A stretch of 64,000 nt of DNA from Dioscorea cayenensis subsp. rotundata (taxonomy: Eukaryota > Streptophyta > Magnoliopsida > Dioscoreales > Dioscoreaceae). A program made the position numbers and the translations under genes. The notes under the pieces are model-generated. The model made no database searches and had not been told where the DNA came from. It saw only the letters and a program-made list of their open reading frames with translations. Shown here in pieces: positions 1-11,176 of the stretch (positions are counted from its first letter, which is position 1; every line of letters starts with the position of its first letter). The stretch is taken from contig NC_052490.1 in NCBI RefSeq assembly GCF_009730915.1, positions 32,798,625-32,862,624 of the forward strand. The letters run 5' to 3'.

Positions 1-572
1 AAAATATATATCTACAGTGCCATTGTGAATCAATATAAGAATTATATCAAACTATTAATCTTTGGGGACTACCTAAATAAATTAAAACATCATCTTATGT
101 TTGATGAAAAGCAATTGAAAGACAATGCATTGATGAGAATCCATGGCAACTCATGTTCATCTTCTACAAAAACAATTGAACCTTTAATGAAAAAAAAAAG
201 GCCGGATCTCCAGTGTCAAGCACTCTGCATAAATTAAATTAAGAGAAAAAAAAAGGAAAAGATAAAGAATACATGAAAATCCATGGATTATACATAAGTT
301 GATAATTTGTACCAAGATTTTTCTAAATGTGAATTGTAATTCACATTTAAAAAATAAGGAAGAAGAAGAAGAAGAAGAAGAAGAAGAAGAAGAAGCAAAT
401 AGTTCATTCTCAAGAATTGAATTTTAGCTACTGCTTAAATCCAACACCTCAATCATCTAAATAAATCTGAAATTATGGTAAAAAAAGCACAACAATTTCC
501 TAAAAAAAGGTTTTTGAAATTTACATCAAGAAAAGGGGGAAAAAAAAAGAGGAACCTGGTGATATACTTAAC
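1..572. other. Probable MurA intron 1, no exon recognised
   Basis: This stretch lies downstream of the MurA first exon on the minus strand and begins with a possible GT donor at 572-571, so it is probably intron. It is AT-rich. It holds a (GAA)n tract at about 358-395. I see no second MurA exon in it. Confidence 0.5.
358..395. repeat. (GAA)n microsatellite
   Basis: About twelve uninterrupted GAA/AAG triplets are visible. It lies in what is probably MurA intron 1. Confidence 0.95.
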
Positions 573-1102
573 TCAATTGGACATTTGCCCCAAGAGCCTC
601 CAATCCCCGGAGATAGAGATCAATCGGCCGGGCTCCGATCCGGCACCCGCCGGGCAACGAGACCTCCGCCTCCCCGAACCTCGCCACCAGAGGACCCAGC
701 ACGAAGATTCCTGCTCTAATCCTCCCGATCGCATCCTCACACGGCTCCACCGAACTAACCTCCCTCGCATCCACCACCAAATCCCCACCCCCCATCTCCT
801 CCACCTTCGCCCCCAGAGAAACCAAGACCTCAGCCATTGTGCGCGTGTCCACGAGGTCGGGAAGCCCACGGATAAGCGATGGCCCATCGGAGCAGCACAA
901 TGTCCCCAGCGAGCACCGCCAGCGCCGAGTTCTTTGATCCACTGATCTGAGCGTGGCCGGAGAGCTTCAGACCACCAGAGATCACCAACTTCTGGTCTGG
1001 AACTAGGGTTTGGGGGTTTGAAATAGAGGTTTCGATCTTGGCTGGAATTGCCAAGGGGGTTCTGAGGCAATGGAGCGAGAGAGGGAGCGAGAAGAGCGCC
1101 AT
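573..1102 (-). CDS. MurA-type UDP-GlcNAc enolpyruvyl transferase, exon 1 (partial, one frameshift)
   Basis: The product would be UDP-N-acetylglucosamine 1-carboxyvinyltransferase, which in bacteria moves enolpyruvate from PEP to UDP-GlcNAc at the first committed step of peptidoglycan synthesis. The exon encodes about 45 residues rich in S, P and L that look like a plastid transit peptide. The MurA core follows: the N-terminal SGSKNSAL motif with its Lys, then DTRTMAEVL, then GPLVARFG and LPGGCRIGARP, which holds the PEP-binding catalytic Cys (Cys115 in E. coli). The ATG is at 1102-1100. The exon appears to end at 573 before GTTAAGT, since reading further meets TAA. The frame changes between LAG and TLCCSDG near position 904 at a GGGG run, where one extra base separates two well conserved halves. 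This is either a consensus error or a lesion. The rest of the gene lies left of the window. The family call is firm; activity is unknown. Confidence 0.85.
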
Positions 1103-2555
1103 TGTTGAGGACTCTGAGTAGGGACAATGCCTGGAGAGGAGATCAAGATGCGGGCAATAAGATTAGGGTTTCCATCGCGTTTTCCATGCATGCTTGAGTT
1201 CTCGGGATGGTGCTCAATGGCAGAGAAGAAGACGAAGTGCTCTGGTTCCGTGAGATCAGCTGTGCTAGTATTTGTAGGATTGTTTCAAACGATAGGGTTT
1301 AAATGAAAGAACGTGTCAATTAAAGGGTAATACACGCCACGTGTTTGATAGAAATGGTTTATGAATAAGAATTTGACGTTTTGTGTGACGTTGGTGATCT
1401 TGTTGTCCTTTCAGGGTTTTACTATTTTTTTGGCGGGTGATTACACATGGTTCAGTACAGTGGGAAACGAATATAAAATTTATTTTGGAAATTTGAGAAA
1501 TAAATATTTTTTATTATTATTATTTATCTTAAAATTGATTTTGAATTTAATGGGAAGTTCTATTATAAAATGTTGTCCTTGATCCAAGACAGATTGATCT
1601 AATATTTTCGGTTTGGACACATATATATATATATATATATAGCTTTGATCCACTCCGTCCTAAAAACACTAGGGCTTTAAGCCGGTCCAGCAAAATACTG
1701 AAAAACTTTATAAAAATAAAACTCTCTAAACAAGTGGTTTTTCTTCATATGCATTCAAAATCACTCTCTAAACATATGTTTTTCTTCATATTTATTCAAA
1801 ATATACATTCAAAATCACTTGACTATGGTAAAAGCTTAGATGCAAAGAGGAGAGCAAAGAGTTTAAATCCTCCCCTAAAGCGATATTGTTTATATATTAT
1901 TCATGCATGTGCATCCCGAGTCAAAATCGACACCGGGTCAACATCTGTTTCGAATGTTCACTGCTCTGAATGTGAATCTTTTGTGGGAGAAATCAGAGAT
2001 TTTCCCTTCAGTAGAAAGATTTGTAAAAGTTTTCATCAGTAATTGGTAGTATCTACTGCATCTATTTATCGCTTTTCGACAATCCCTTTTAAATATGAGA
2101 TGCTTGTTGTCTATCAATTAAAAAAAAAAAATTAAAAGCTTGTATCTCTCAAAACAACTCCAATTGGTTGAATGACATTTCAAATGTATATTAATTCTAT
2201 GTTTGATATATATAATTATATATCATGGAGTAAAATTGGTTGTGCCAGTCCAGTTAAAAGAGTAGCTCATGAGGCCAACTCTATGTGGCCTCTGCTACTG
2301 CTATCCCTGATTCCCTATCAACACAATTTAAAAAAAAAAATCTAAATAAATCCAAGCAAGCTCAAAAGAGAAAAAAAATTTATATTAAAAGTTTATGTCT
2401 TTCAATCTTAAAAAAAAAAAAAGTTAGTAATACAGATTTATAAAAAAAATATATATATCTGTATGAAATTAAACATTACAAGTAGGGGAAGAAAAGGCAC
2501 AAGAGAAAGGAAATGAGAGAACTAAAGAGCAGAAGGCATACAAATAAATGAATAC
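1103..2555. other. AT-rich spacer
   Basis: The MurA promoter side lies here. There is an (AT)n tract at 1621-1640. Around 1740-1815 the motif TTTTTCTTCATAT and nearby text occur twice in slightly changed form. I see no gene. Confidence 0.6.
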
Positions 2556-2570
2556 TAATTGACTAGCCAT

Positions 2571-2751
2571 ACCAACGGCTTTTGGGTCAATTGGTATTGA
2601 GTTCTTTATGGGGAGGATCCGGGATCGAACCTCATGTTCTACACAAAGTGAGGGTATGTATGTGGGTTGGCATTGAGCCTTGTTCCCCACACGTGCACGT
2701 CCCTTGGTTCTAATGCTTGTCGCATTTCTCAAAAAAAAAAAATAATAATAA
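2571..2751 (+). mobile_element. tRNA-derived SINE, young insertion
   Basis: This 181-bp unit is flanked by a perfect 15-bp direct repeat, TAATTGACTAGCCAT, at 2556-2570 and 2752-2766. Its head carries A-box-like TGGGTCAATTGGTA (about 2583-2596) and B-box-like GGGATCGAACCTC (2621-2633), as in RNA polymerase III promoters of tRNA origin. It ends in an A run and (AAT)n. A diverged relative lies near 25360-25515. The perfect duplication indicates recent insertion. I cannot name the SINE family. Confidence 0.82.
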
Positions 2752-2766
2752 TAATTGACTAGCCAT

Positions 2767-3072
2767 GGCTTGCCGAACCCGCTCTAGTTCAACTGTGCTA
2801 GCTATAGGTTGGGGTTCGTCCGTATTTGTCACAGGTTTATGAAATGGATTTTATATGGTTTGATTGCCACTTTGAGAGACGTGAAAATATCTTTTGTTTG
2901 ATTTATTTAATTTTTAAACGCATTTAATTTGTTATTTATGATGATTTTTATAAGTGTTGGCTGAAAATTGTAATAGTATAACAGTAAAACGTCTCAAATG
3001 AAAGATCAGATATTCAAATCCTGTGTTATACATGGTAAATATAGTACAAATAGTGTAATTTATTTTCTTTGT

Positions 3073-3108
<36 letters not shown>

Positions 3109-5707
3109 CGGAAGAATGACTGTATATTAAAAAAACAAAAAAACAAAAAATGGAGAAGAGAAACAGCCACAGAAGCAGCAGGAGAAAGAATGTAACATGC
3201 ACATGAACAATGTAAGAACTATTGTATTAGGTTAATTAGTTTATATTTTTTCTGCACAGGGATGGGGGACAAATAAACTTCGACAGTTATTAATTGTTTT
3301 AGGTATTGTTGCATTGGACAATTTAGATAAGAGGATTATGTATCTTAATTTTTTCATTGTATATATGACACTGTGCACTTTGTTGCTGTTTATAAGAATG
3401 AGTGATTATCATAGTTATTGGATTCACATCTAACGACTCTGCTATGACACGTCTTAGATTAATTGCTTATTTACATAAATGGTTAGCTCATATATATATA
3501 TAATTTTTGTATTTGGACCTGTAATTGAACTAGAGGTAAACCTAACAATCTCATTAGTTAGAGTTTCGTCTTTAATCTTTTCATGTTTGTGTATTTTGTA
3601 TCTGAGTGTATGATTTTATCATCATTTAAAAAAAAAATTTGATGTTTAGGTGTTATTAGAAATTAGTGTTAATTATCATTACGATTTCATCATTGTATCA
3701 CTTTAAATGTCAAATTAATTGTTTTATTTTTCACCATCCTATTTGCTATATATATATATTTATATATATATATATGGGAGAAGATTCTCTACGTTAAAAA
3801 TATCATTAATTTTATTTACAAATTTATTTCAAATTAAGCTGCTTAAGCATGTGAAACCTGCACCATGCCTCACGGAAAATATAGGAACACAAAAATAAAA
3901 GAAAATGTCAGCTTTGTTATTATAATCATATAAAAAAAAAAATGAATTAGTATGAAAACAAATAGTTACACCCTTAATTTTAATTGAAACTTCACACAGA
4001 TGTTTAAGTATTAGAGATCTTTTGTAAACACTACACAATATTTAATTTGGGGGTTTAAGAGCAAATTCAGTAAAAAAATCTCAAATTTCACCATTTTTTA
4101 AATAAAATATAAATTTATTTTTTTTTAAAGACATTATTAGGACTTGAAATTAAAATGTTGTTGGAGATTTATTTTTAAAAAACAAATAAAAATTTGTTGT
4201 TATATGACCAAGCAAAAAAAAAAGTATACATTGGTGAGTTTTGTTATTGATTATATATTTAGTTTTTTTATTAAAAAAAATAAGTAAAGACTCCTTTTCA
4301 TAGAAAAATGAAATGATTTTTTGGGAGTATATATAAATGGAAAATTAAATAAGATAAAGTAGCATGGAATTATGGAATCATAAACTATGCCTCCATGTTC
4401 TTTGAATAATTCTTCCCTTAAGTATTTTGCTTGAAATATACCTTCATTTACTACCATTCATGGTGCTAATACTTTACAAGCTGAGAATAACCAGATACCT
4501 GATTATCAACATTTGACCTCTCCCTACTAATAAATTTTCTTTTCTTTTAACATATGTGACAATTTCACTGGTTAGAAAATTGATCGTCTAGCTTGTGAGC
4601 TCTCACCCGATGACATATAATTTGAGCAATAAATTCACACCCTATAACTAAGTACTTATTAGTTATTACCGTCACTACGTACAAATGAAATTTGAACTTT
4701 TTTAAACCAATGTTTATGACCTCCTTAGCTAATAACTTTATTTTAAATATATTTTTTATTTAATTAATTTAAATAAATTAAATACTCATTAAATACGCCA
4801 ATTTCATCTTAAAAAAAAAAATTATTTAGTTTATTTCAAAGTATCTCTAATCGTAACTTGTTGTAAGACCACTTCTCATTTCTTTTTTTTTATCCAGTAT
4901 TCAAATAATTTAGTATTTCTAAAATTCCAAATTTTAGTTCTACAGATATATTTTTTTCATAAGTCTAAATAAATAAATCAATCAAACCCTACATTTATAA
5001 TAATTTAATACAAAATACACATATACATACACATGTGTTTAGAGTAAATTTTTTAGTAGCCCACTAAACTTTAGTTCATTTTCACTTTAATCACCGAACT
5101 TCAATTTATATCAATTTAGTCACTCAACTTTAATTTAATTTCAACTAGCAATAAATCAAGACTTTCAATCTCCAATTGATAACATGACTGTCTGAAAATT
5201 TAAGTCAATCCTTTCTCATGACACATTATTAAGTCTATACCCATATCATAAAAAAAGAGTCACATTATTTATTTGGGGGTAAAAATCACTTAATTTACTT
5301 TCTAATGAAATTAAATTAATATTAAATAATTAAATTGATGCAAAATTAAAAGTTCCAGTGATAAAAAAATAAAAAATGAGCAACAGAGTTTAGTGAGATA
5401 TTAAAAAATTAATTTGAAAATTGAGGAGGGTGACGATAACCGCGGAGGACGAGAATCAGGTTCCCGAGCAAGTTGGTTAGTTGCGGTTACGCGCGCAACG
5501 CGCGAAATTTCCCGAATTCCAAATCCCAATTCGAAGAGAGAAAAAGAAGTGCCCTCAATTTCGATCCCAAATTGAAATAAAAATCCCCAAATTGATATAA
5601 AAAAACGAAGCAATCGAATCCGATTCCTCTCGCTGTGACCTTTTTTAATCCCCTTCTCCTTCTCCTCAAGAGAAATCACAACCTTCTCTTCGTTCTCTCC
5701 ATCTCTA
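2767..5707. other. AT-rich spacer
   Basis: It contains (AT)n tracts, such as 3077-3108 and the interrupted run at 3747-3775, and many A and T runs. No coding exon, RNA gene or clear mobile element is recognised. The right end is the promoter and 5' UTR of the FMN phosphatase-like gene. Confidence 0.6.
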
Positions 5708-8267
5708 ATGGCTTCTCTGAAGATCTCTGCTGTTATCTTTGATCTGGATGGAACCCTCTTGGACACTGGTTTTGATCTTTGGAACCCTATCTTTTGTGTG
5801 CTTTGTTTATCTTGATTTTGAATCTATAATGCTTTGATTTTGCAGAGAGGGCGACGAGAGGGATAATGGCTGAGTTTTTGGCGAGGTATGGGAAGGAGCC
5901 GGATGCTGAGAAGGAGGAGAAGAGGCTTGGGAAGATGCACAAGGAGTCGGCTGCCGGCATTGTTGTTGATTATGACCTCCCCTTCACTGCTGATGAGTAT
6001 TCGGCAGCTATTATGCCTATGTATCAACAAAGGTGATTCCTTTTTCGTTTTGAATGAGTTTGGTATAACAAAGGTGATGCCTATCTATCACGCCTGTGTT
6101 ATTTAGTTGGTTGCTTGATTTGATTTGTATCAGAGATAATATTTTTAATATCAATGTATTTGATAGGAAAAAAGAATATTTTCCATCAATTTAAACATAT
6201 AAAACCCTAGATGTATCTCAAGAGATTTACTTTTGTTTTAGTGTTCCATTAACTTCAATGAATCTTGTTTCAGAAACTGGAATAGCAGTATTCTATGGCA
6301 CTGAATGGGGTGTTTGGTTTGATTTTTAATACTATTGTATTAGAGAGGAAAAGGAATGGCGATTATTTGAGTATTCAGCATTTTCCATCAATTAAACATA
6401 GACACCATAGATTTATCAATCTGGACTTATTGTTATAACTAGCGTTTTTAGAAATTGGAATAGGAGTTTGATCTTGCGGGGAAATATTATGTATCATGCT
6501 CTGCTACTGATGTTGTAATGTATGCTCAGGTGGCCGCAAGCTAAAGCTCTTCCAGGTGTTTCTCGTCTTGTCAATCATCTTCATAGGCATGGAGTCCCAT
6601 TGGCACTTGCTTCAAACTCTATGAAGCAGCATATTGAGCTAAAGATTTCTCACCAACATGGTTGTTTTTCAAGTTCATACATTAATGTGCACTGCATTTT
6701 TCCATTAGAACTAAATAAAGGCCTGCAGGTTTTGTGACATTAATAATGTCTTAACTTGCTAAAAAATGGAATTAGGTCTATGTTTTTGCTCTGTAGAAAA
6801 TAGCCTTCCTGCTTGATGTTATACTTAGATGGCAGTACATGTTTTCTTCTCTTCTATCTTTTGTTAGCCTAAAATGGTCCAGATTTTTTTTCTTATTTAG
6901 GTTGGAAGGAATGCTTTTCTGTCATTCTTGGTGGAAATGAAGTAAAAAATGGAAAGCCTGCTCCTGATATGTGAGTTTTTTTTGCTAAAAATCCTTGATA
7001 CATTCGATTTAAATTCTTGGTTTCCTCCTTAATGTTTATTTGTAAGTACTGTCAATTTTGTTATGTTCTCAGATTTTTAGAAGCCTCAAAAAGACTTGGT
7101 GTTGATATATCTGAATGCTTAGTGATTGAAGATTCGTTGTAAGTTCTGTAATGCTTTTTCTAAAAAAATGAAAATTCAAACTCTTATTCCTTGTGAAATG
7201 AATTCCATTTCCATTCACCTGATGTTTTCCAAACAATTTTACTGTATACAGGGTGGGTGTTAGGGCTGCAAAAGCTTCTGGAGCAAAGGTAGTAGCTGTT
7301 CCATCCCTTCAATGTCAAGAAGAGTATCAAAAGCTCGCAAATTGCGTTCTTAATTCACTTATAGAGTTTCGGCCAGAGTTATGGGGTCTTCCGGCCTTTG
7401 AAGATTGTAAATTCTGTTCCCTGGAGGTGCTTTTTGTCTCATAATAAATCATTTTTCTTGAACCAAAGTTCACTATTTATATAAATGCAGGGGTTCAAAG
7501 TGCATTGCCAATTGATCCTTTGTATATGAGTGGCATGATCAGCAAAGCATTTCAGCAAGATGGTTTTACAGTTATAAACACCATAACTGGTTGGAATAGA
7601 ATTTGTTATTAGAACTACTTTCTTTACTCACTAAAGATGAACTTTAACTATAGTTTATGTGAATAAACAGGAAGCGATTCATATCTATCTATTCCTGATC
7701 AAGTTTTGGGTGTATTCTTCGGTTGGGAGAAGATTGAAACAATTGGGACTTTTAAGGTGGTGATGAGCATTGGATGGGACTTATCTTCTAGTAATGCTGT
7801 GAGAGCAATAGTGAGTGTCCTTTAAGCCTGCTGATCTTTGCTAATTAGTTATTACTGACATGCAGATCTCTTTGCACCTACAAAATCATGCATTCATGGT
7901 CTCTGACTTGCTTCATTTATAATTTTTTTTTTTTTTTAGAAACAACATCTCATCGGTCATATTAACAATTATTCATCCAAGGAGAAGTTTCACTTTCTAA
8001 TTGTGGGTTTTATCAGGAAGCTGCATAATGAGGTACCCAAAATTCACTTAACTCATATATTATGGTTATACATACAACAGTATCATGATAATTAGGCATG
8101 GAGAAATGCTTTTATGGCAGGATAACTTATCAGATGTCTTAAAGATAACTGAAGAGGATAGTAGAATTGCTCAAGAAGCATTGGATCTCCCCATGTTTTC
8201 CAAGTTCAAGAGCTGCAAACTCATTCAAGAAGAGGACTCTAGGGAGGAAACATGTGTTGGTGATTGA
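5708..8267 (+). CDS. FMN phosphatase/riboflavin kinase homologue with degenerate kinase domain
   Basis: Ten exons join in frame: 5708-5768, 5846-6032, 6530-6660, 6901-6970, 7073-7138, 7252-7406, 7491-7589, 7671-7810, 7940-8032 and 8121-8267. They give 382 residues, close to the length of plant FMN/FHY. Residues 1-223 are a HAD phosphatase with DLDGT (Asp12, Asp14), ASNS, NGKPAPD and VIEDS, so all four HAD motifs are present. Residues 224-382 align with the riboflavin kinase half (SALPIDP, VMSIGW, ALDLP). However, the KGFGRGSKVLGIPTAN-type nucleotide and metal site is replaced by KAFQQDGFTVINTIT, and the usual TIE with the catalytic Glu reads AIK. The frame is open throughout, so this is probably an expressed FMN phosphatase with a dead kinase rather than a simple pseudogene. 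Intron 2 contains a diverged internal duplication around TTTTCCATCAATT. No second, intact copy is visible here. Confidence 0.88.
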
Positions 8268-8510
8268 ACATAATTTTTGAAGATAGATTTTTAGTTACAT
8301 AGTTGAGTGTAATTGTCTAATTGGTAGTGAAGCACCAATGTGCCTTACGCTCTAAAGATATAAAACATGTTTCTGTTATTAGTTATACGTTCTATATATA
8401 TATATATAAAAAACATACTTATGTTATCACTTATCAGTTATATAAGAAAGTGTTGTGGAAAAAGAAAAACTATTAAATAATAAAAGCTATGAGTACAAAA
8501 TGACATGCTA

Positions 8511-8582
8511 TCCGTTGTAGTCTAGTTGGTTAGGATACTCGGCTCTCACCCGAGAGACCCGGGTTCGAGTCCCGGCAACGGA
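8511..8582 (+). tRNA. tRNA-Glu (anticodon CTC)
   Basis: The 72-nt cloverleaf has acceptor stem TCCGTTG pairing with CAACGGA and anticodon stem CTCGG/CCGAG. The loop is CTCTCAC with anticodon CTC at 8545-8547. The T-arm has GGTTCGAGTCC. The internal A and B boxes are intact, there is no intron, and CCA is not encoded. Confidence 0.97.
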
Positions 8583-8584
8583 AA

Positions 8585-8592
8585 TTTTTTTT
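8585..8592 (+). terminator. RNA polymerase III T-run terminator
   Basis: Eight T residues start three bases after the tRNA-Glu acceptor stem, as expected for RNA polymerase III termination. Confidence 0.85.
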
Positions 8593-11176
8593 GTTGGTTT
8601 TTTTTTTATTTTTTTAATCTAATTCAATTCTTTTCTTTTCTTTTTTATTTCATTTTAAAATTCTTCATTTGTTTGTATAACTAACGGCATTTATTTATGA
8701 ATAACAGACGTTTTAATTTCTGTTGGATTGTGCCAATCATGATTGTGAACACAAGAACTGAAATGAATACTAATTTATTTTAGTTTACTAATCAACATCA
8801 GCTTTTATTTTTTTATTATTTATTATTTCATTTTTTTAACTTGTTAGTGTTGTGTTGTGGTATTTTATAAATTATTTATTATTAATTGATCAACATTAAC
8901 AAAATCAAGCCTAGATCTCTTCATGAATCCATTTACTCTCGTTTGGTATCGGATAGCTTAAAATGAACGCGAATTCCGATTCCCATTCCCATCATTTTTG
9001 TGGCGCTATTAGAAGCGACATATTCTGCCTATAATTGCTTTAGAAAGTAGCCAATATTATGCACGAACAGGTACATCCAATTCCGGCAAAAGCATCCTAT
9101 GCCACTCCATGCCTAATTCCTTTTCTTTTAATATATATTTATTGTCAAAAATTTTTTTTGGTATAACCGTGCTGCCCCTACTACAAAAATTTTATTATGA
9201 AAAGCTTAATAATCGTGTTCACAGTATGCTGATTATGATAGATGCTAAATTTTTTTTATTGTAGAAGTTAGTTTGCAGCCCAATTTTTATATTAGTAGAG
9301 TGAGTACTCACTAAACCAAAGCGATGAAAAGTCTAAAACTAATCCGAGCACTACTGGCAGAAAGCCTTGGGATTCGATCTGCGGGGTGAAACCTTTTGCG
9401 TCTCCCGAATCACAGGTGAGGAAATCGGAGAGGCGGCAGGCGGAGATGAAATCAGGAAAGGCGTACTGCTGCAAAGACTTAAGACACTGTTTTTCAAAAT
9501 TTTGATTATTAATAGGAGTTTCCGATTATTTGAAAACCCCTTAGATTAGAAAGCTAATATTTCATACAGTCATAAACCAAAGTTGAGACCCCAATTCTTC
9601 TAATTTAAAAGTTGAGTGTTCATGACTGGTCCATATTCATATTAATTAAAAAAAAAATTCATTGTAATATAAAAAAGCTATTCATTTTAAATTCGAACAC
9701 AATATCATCATGTGTTTAGTTCATTTGTTCTCGCAACACCATCTGTGTATATAATGATAATTTTTTTAAAAATGATATTATAATTTTTACTACAAAGATT
9801 TTATTTAATATTTATCGAATTTTTAAACTTATATTCAAAAGTGTTGGATTTGCAAAATTTGGATTTAATTTAATTTTTTGAATTTTTTTTTTAGAGTTAT
9901 AATTTATTAAACATTTGTGATGCATAGATGCTCTTTCTCTTTAGCTTGAATTTATAGACCAAGTGGTAATAAGTATCCTAATAACTTGAGTAAACATTTA
10001 ATTTATTCTATAAAAAATACGAAAACAAAGAAGTTAAGTTGACAAGACAAGTCTATTGTGATTGACCATGATTTTAGAAGTGGAAAATATATAACAGGGA
10101 AAAATATCAAGATTTTATCTTTTATTTCTCCTCTAATAAATAATAATTTTTCAACGATAATAATAATAATATATTAAATATATTGGAAAAATATTTGGAC
10201 AAGGCTGATCTATACAAACACATGTCACATACTTATTTCCTTATTTTTTTTTTAATTTGTATTGTATTATAAATTGCACAAACAATGAAGATACAACTTT
10301 TGATATTTAATCACACATGTATTTTAGGGATGTATATCCCTTAAATATTCTCATCACAAAATTATATTATCCCTGTATTTATTACTATAGATAACATAAT
10401 CTATATTATTATTATTTTCAAAAAATAATTAATATTTTTTTAGTCATTAACCCATTAGTTTGTGGTCTTCCATCCAAACTTTTACCACTTGAACCAATAT
10501 TTGTAATTAAATAACTTTTTTAATGCATACAGTGGTGTTTTCTATTTACAAATTATAGGTAAATTTAAATTTTAACATTATCTATTTTTTTTATTTGGTG
10601 GATTTTATTAAAAAACACATGAAAGCTAGTCAACTGATAACTCTCAAATTACAATTTACTTTATGAATCTGATGTGAGAGTTTTATATGAAAAATACTGT
10701 TTATTATTCTCTCAAAGTTACATGATAGAAGTAGAGGGTTTATTCTTAGATAATTAATCAAGTCACTAATATAAATTCTGGGTCTCATATTAGAGTTCTA
10801 TGGGTTTTCTCTCCAAGTTACATGATGAAAGGGTTTTATTCTTGGGAGATTAGTCAAGCCAGTTGGTTAACTCCATACATTTACACTTTGTATATATAAA
10901 AAAAATCATAAATTTTTTTAAAGAAATATAAATATATTGCCATAATTGATGAATAAACTTGATATTCACACCCTAATATTTCGATTGTGAACCACATTAG
11001 GCAACTGATTCACTTTAGGCAAAATAGGCCTGAAAAGGGAGTATAATTATAAAACTGAGATGTGAGAATAGAAAATCCAGCTTTAAAAGCACCACCTAAG
11101 CCCTTATTTTTTCAAGCGTTCTCTTTTCGTCATCTATTTTCTTGGATTTCTTGTGAATCCGAAGAAGCGAAGCTCG
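8593..11176. other. AT-rich spacer
   Basis: No gene is recognised. A less AT-rich patch at about 9290-9480 contains GGGATTCGATCTGC, a weak B-box resemblance that I could not turn into an element. The last 80 bases are the 5' UTR of the Ubc13 gene. Confidence 0.55.

Noticed and set aside
5401-5766. 121-codon minus-strand frame overlapping the FMN phosphatase-like start
   Set aside because: It is antisense to the 5' UTR and first exon, where the plus strand has DLDGT and correct splice phases.
9290-9480. Possible SINE with a B-box-like GGGATTCGATC
   Set aside because: No A box at a suitable distance, no target duplication, and no tail.
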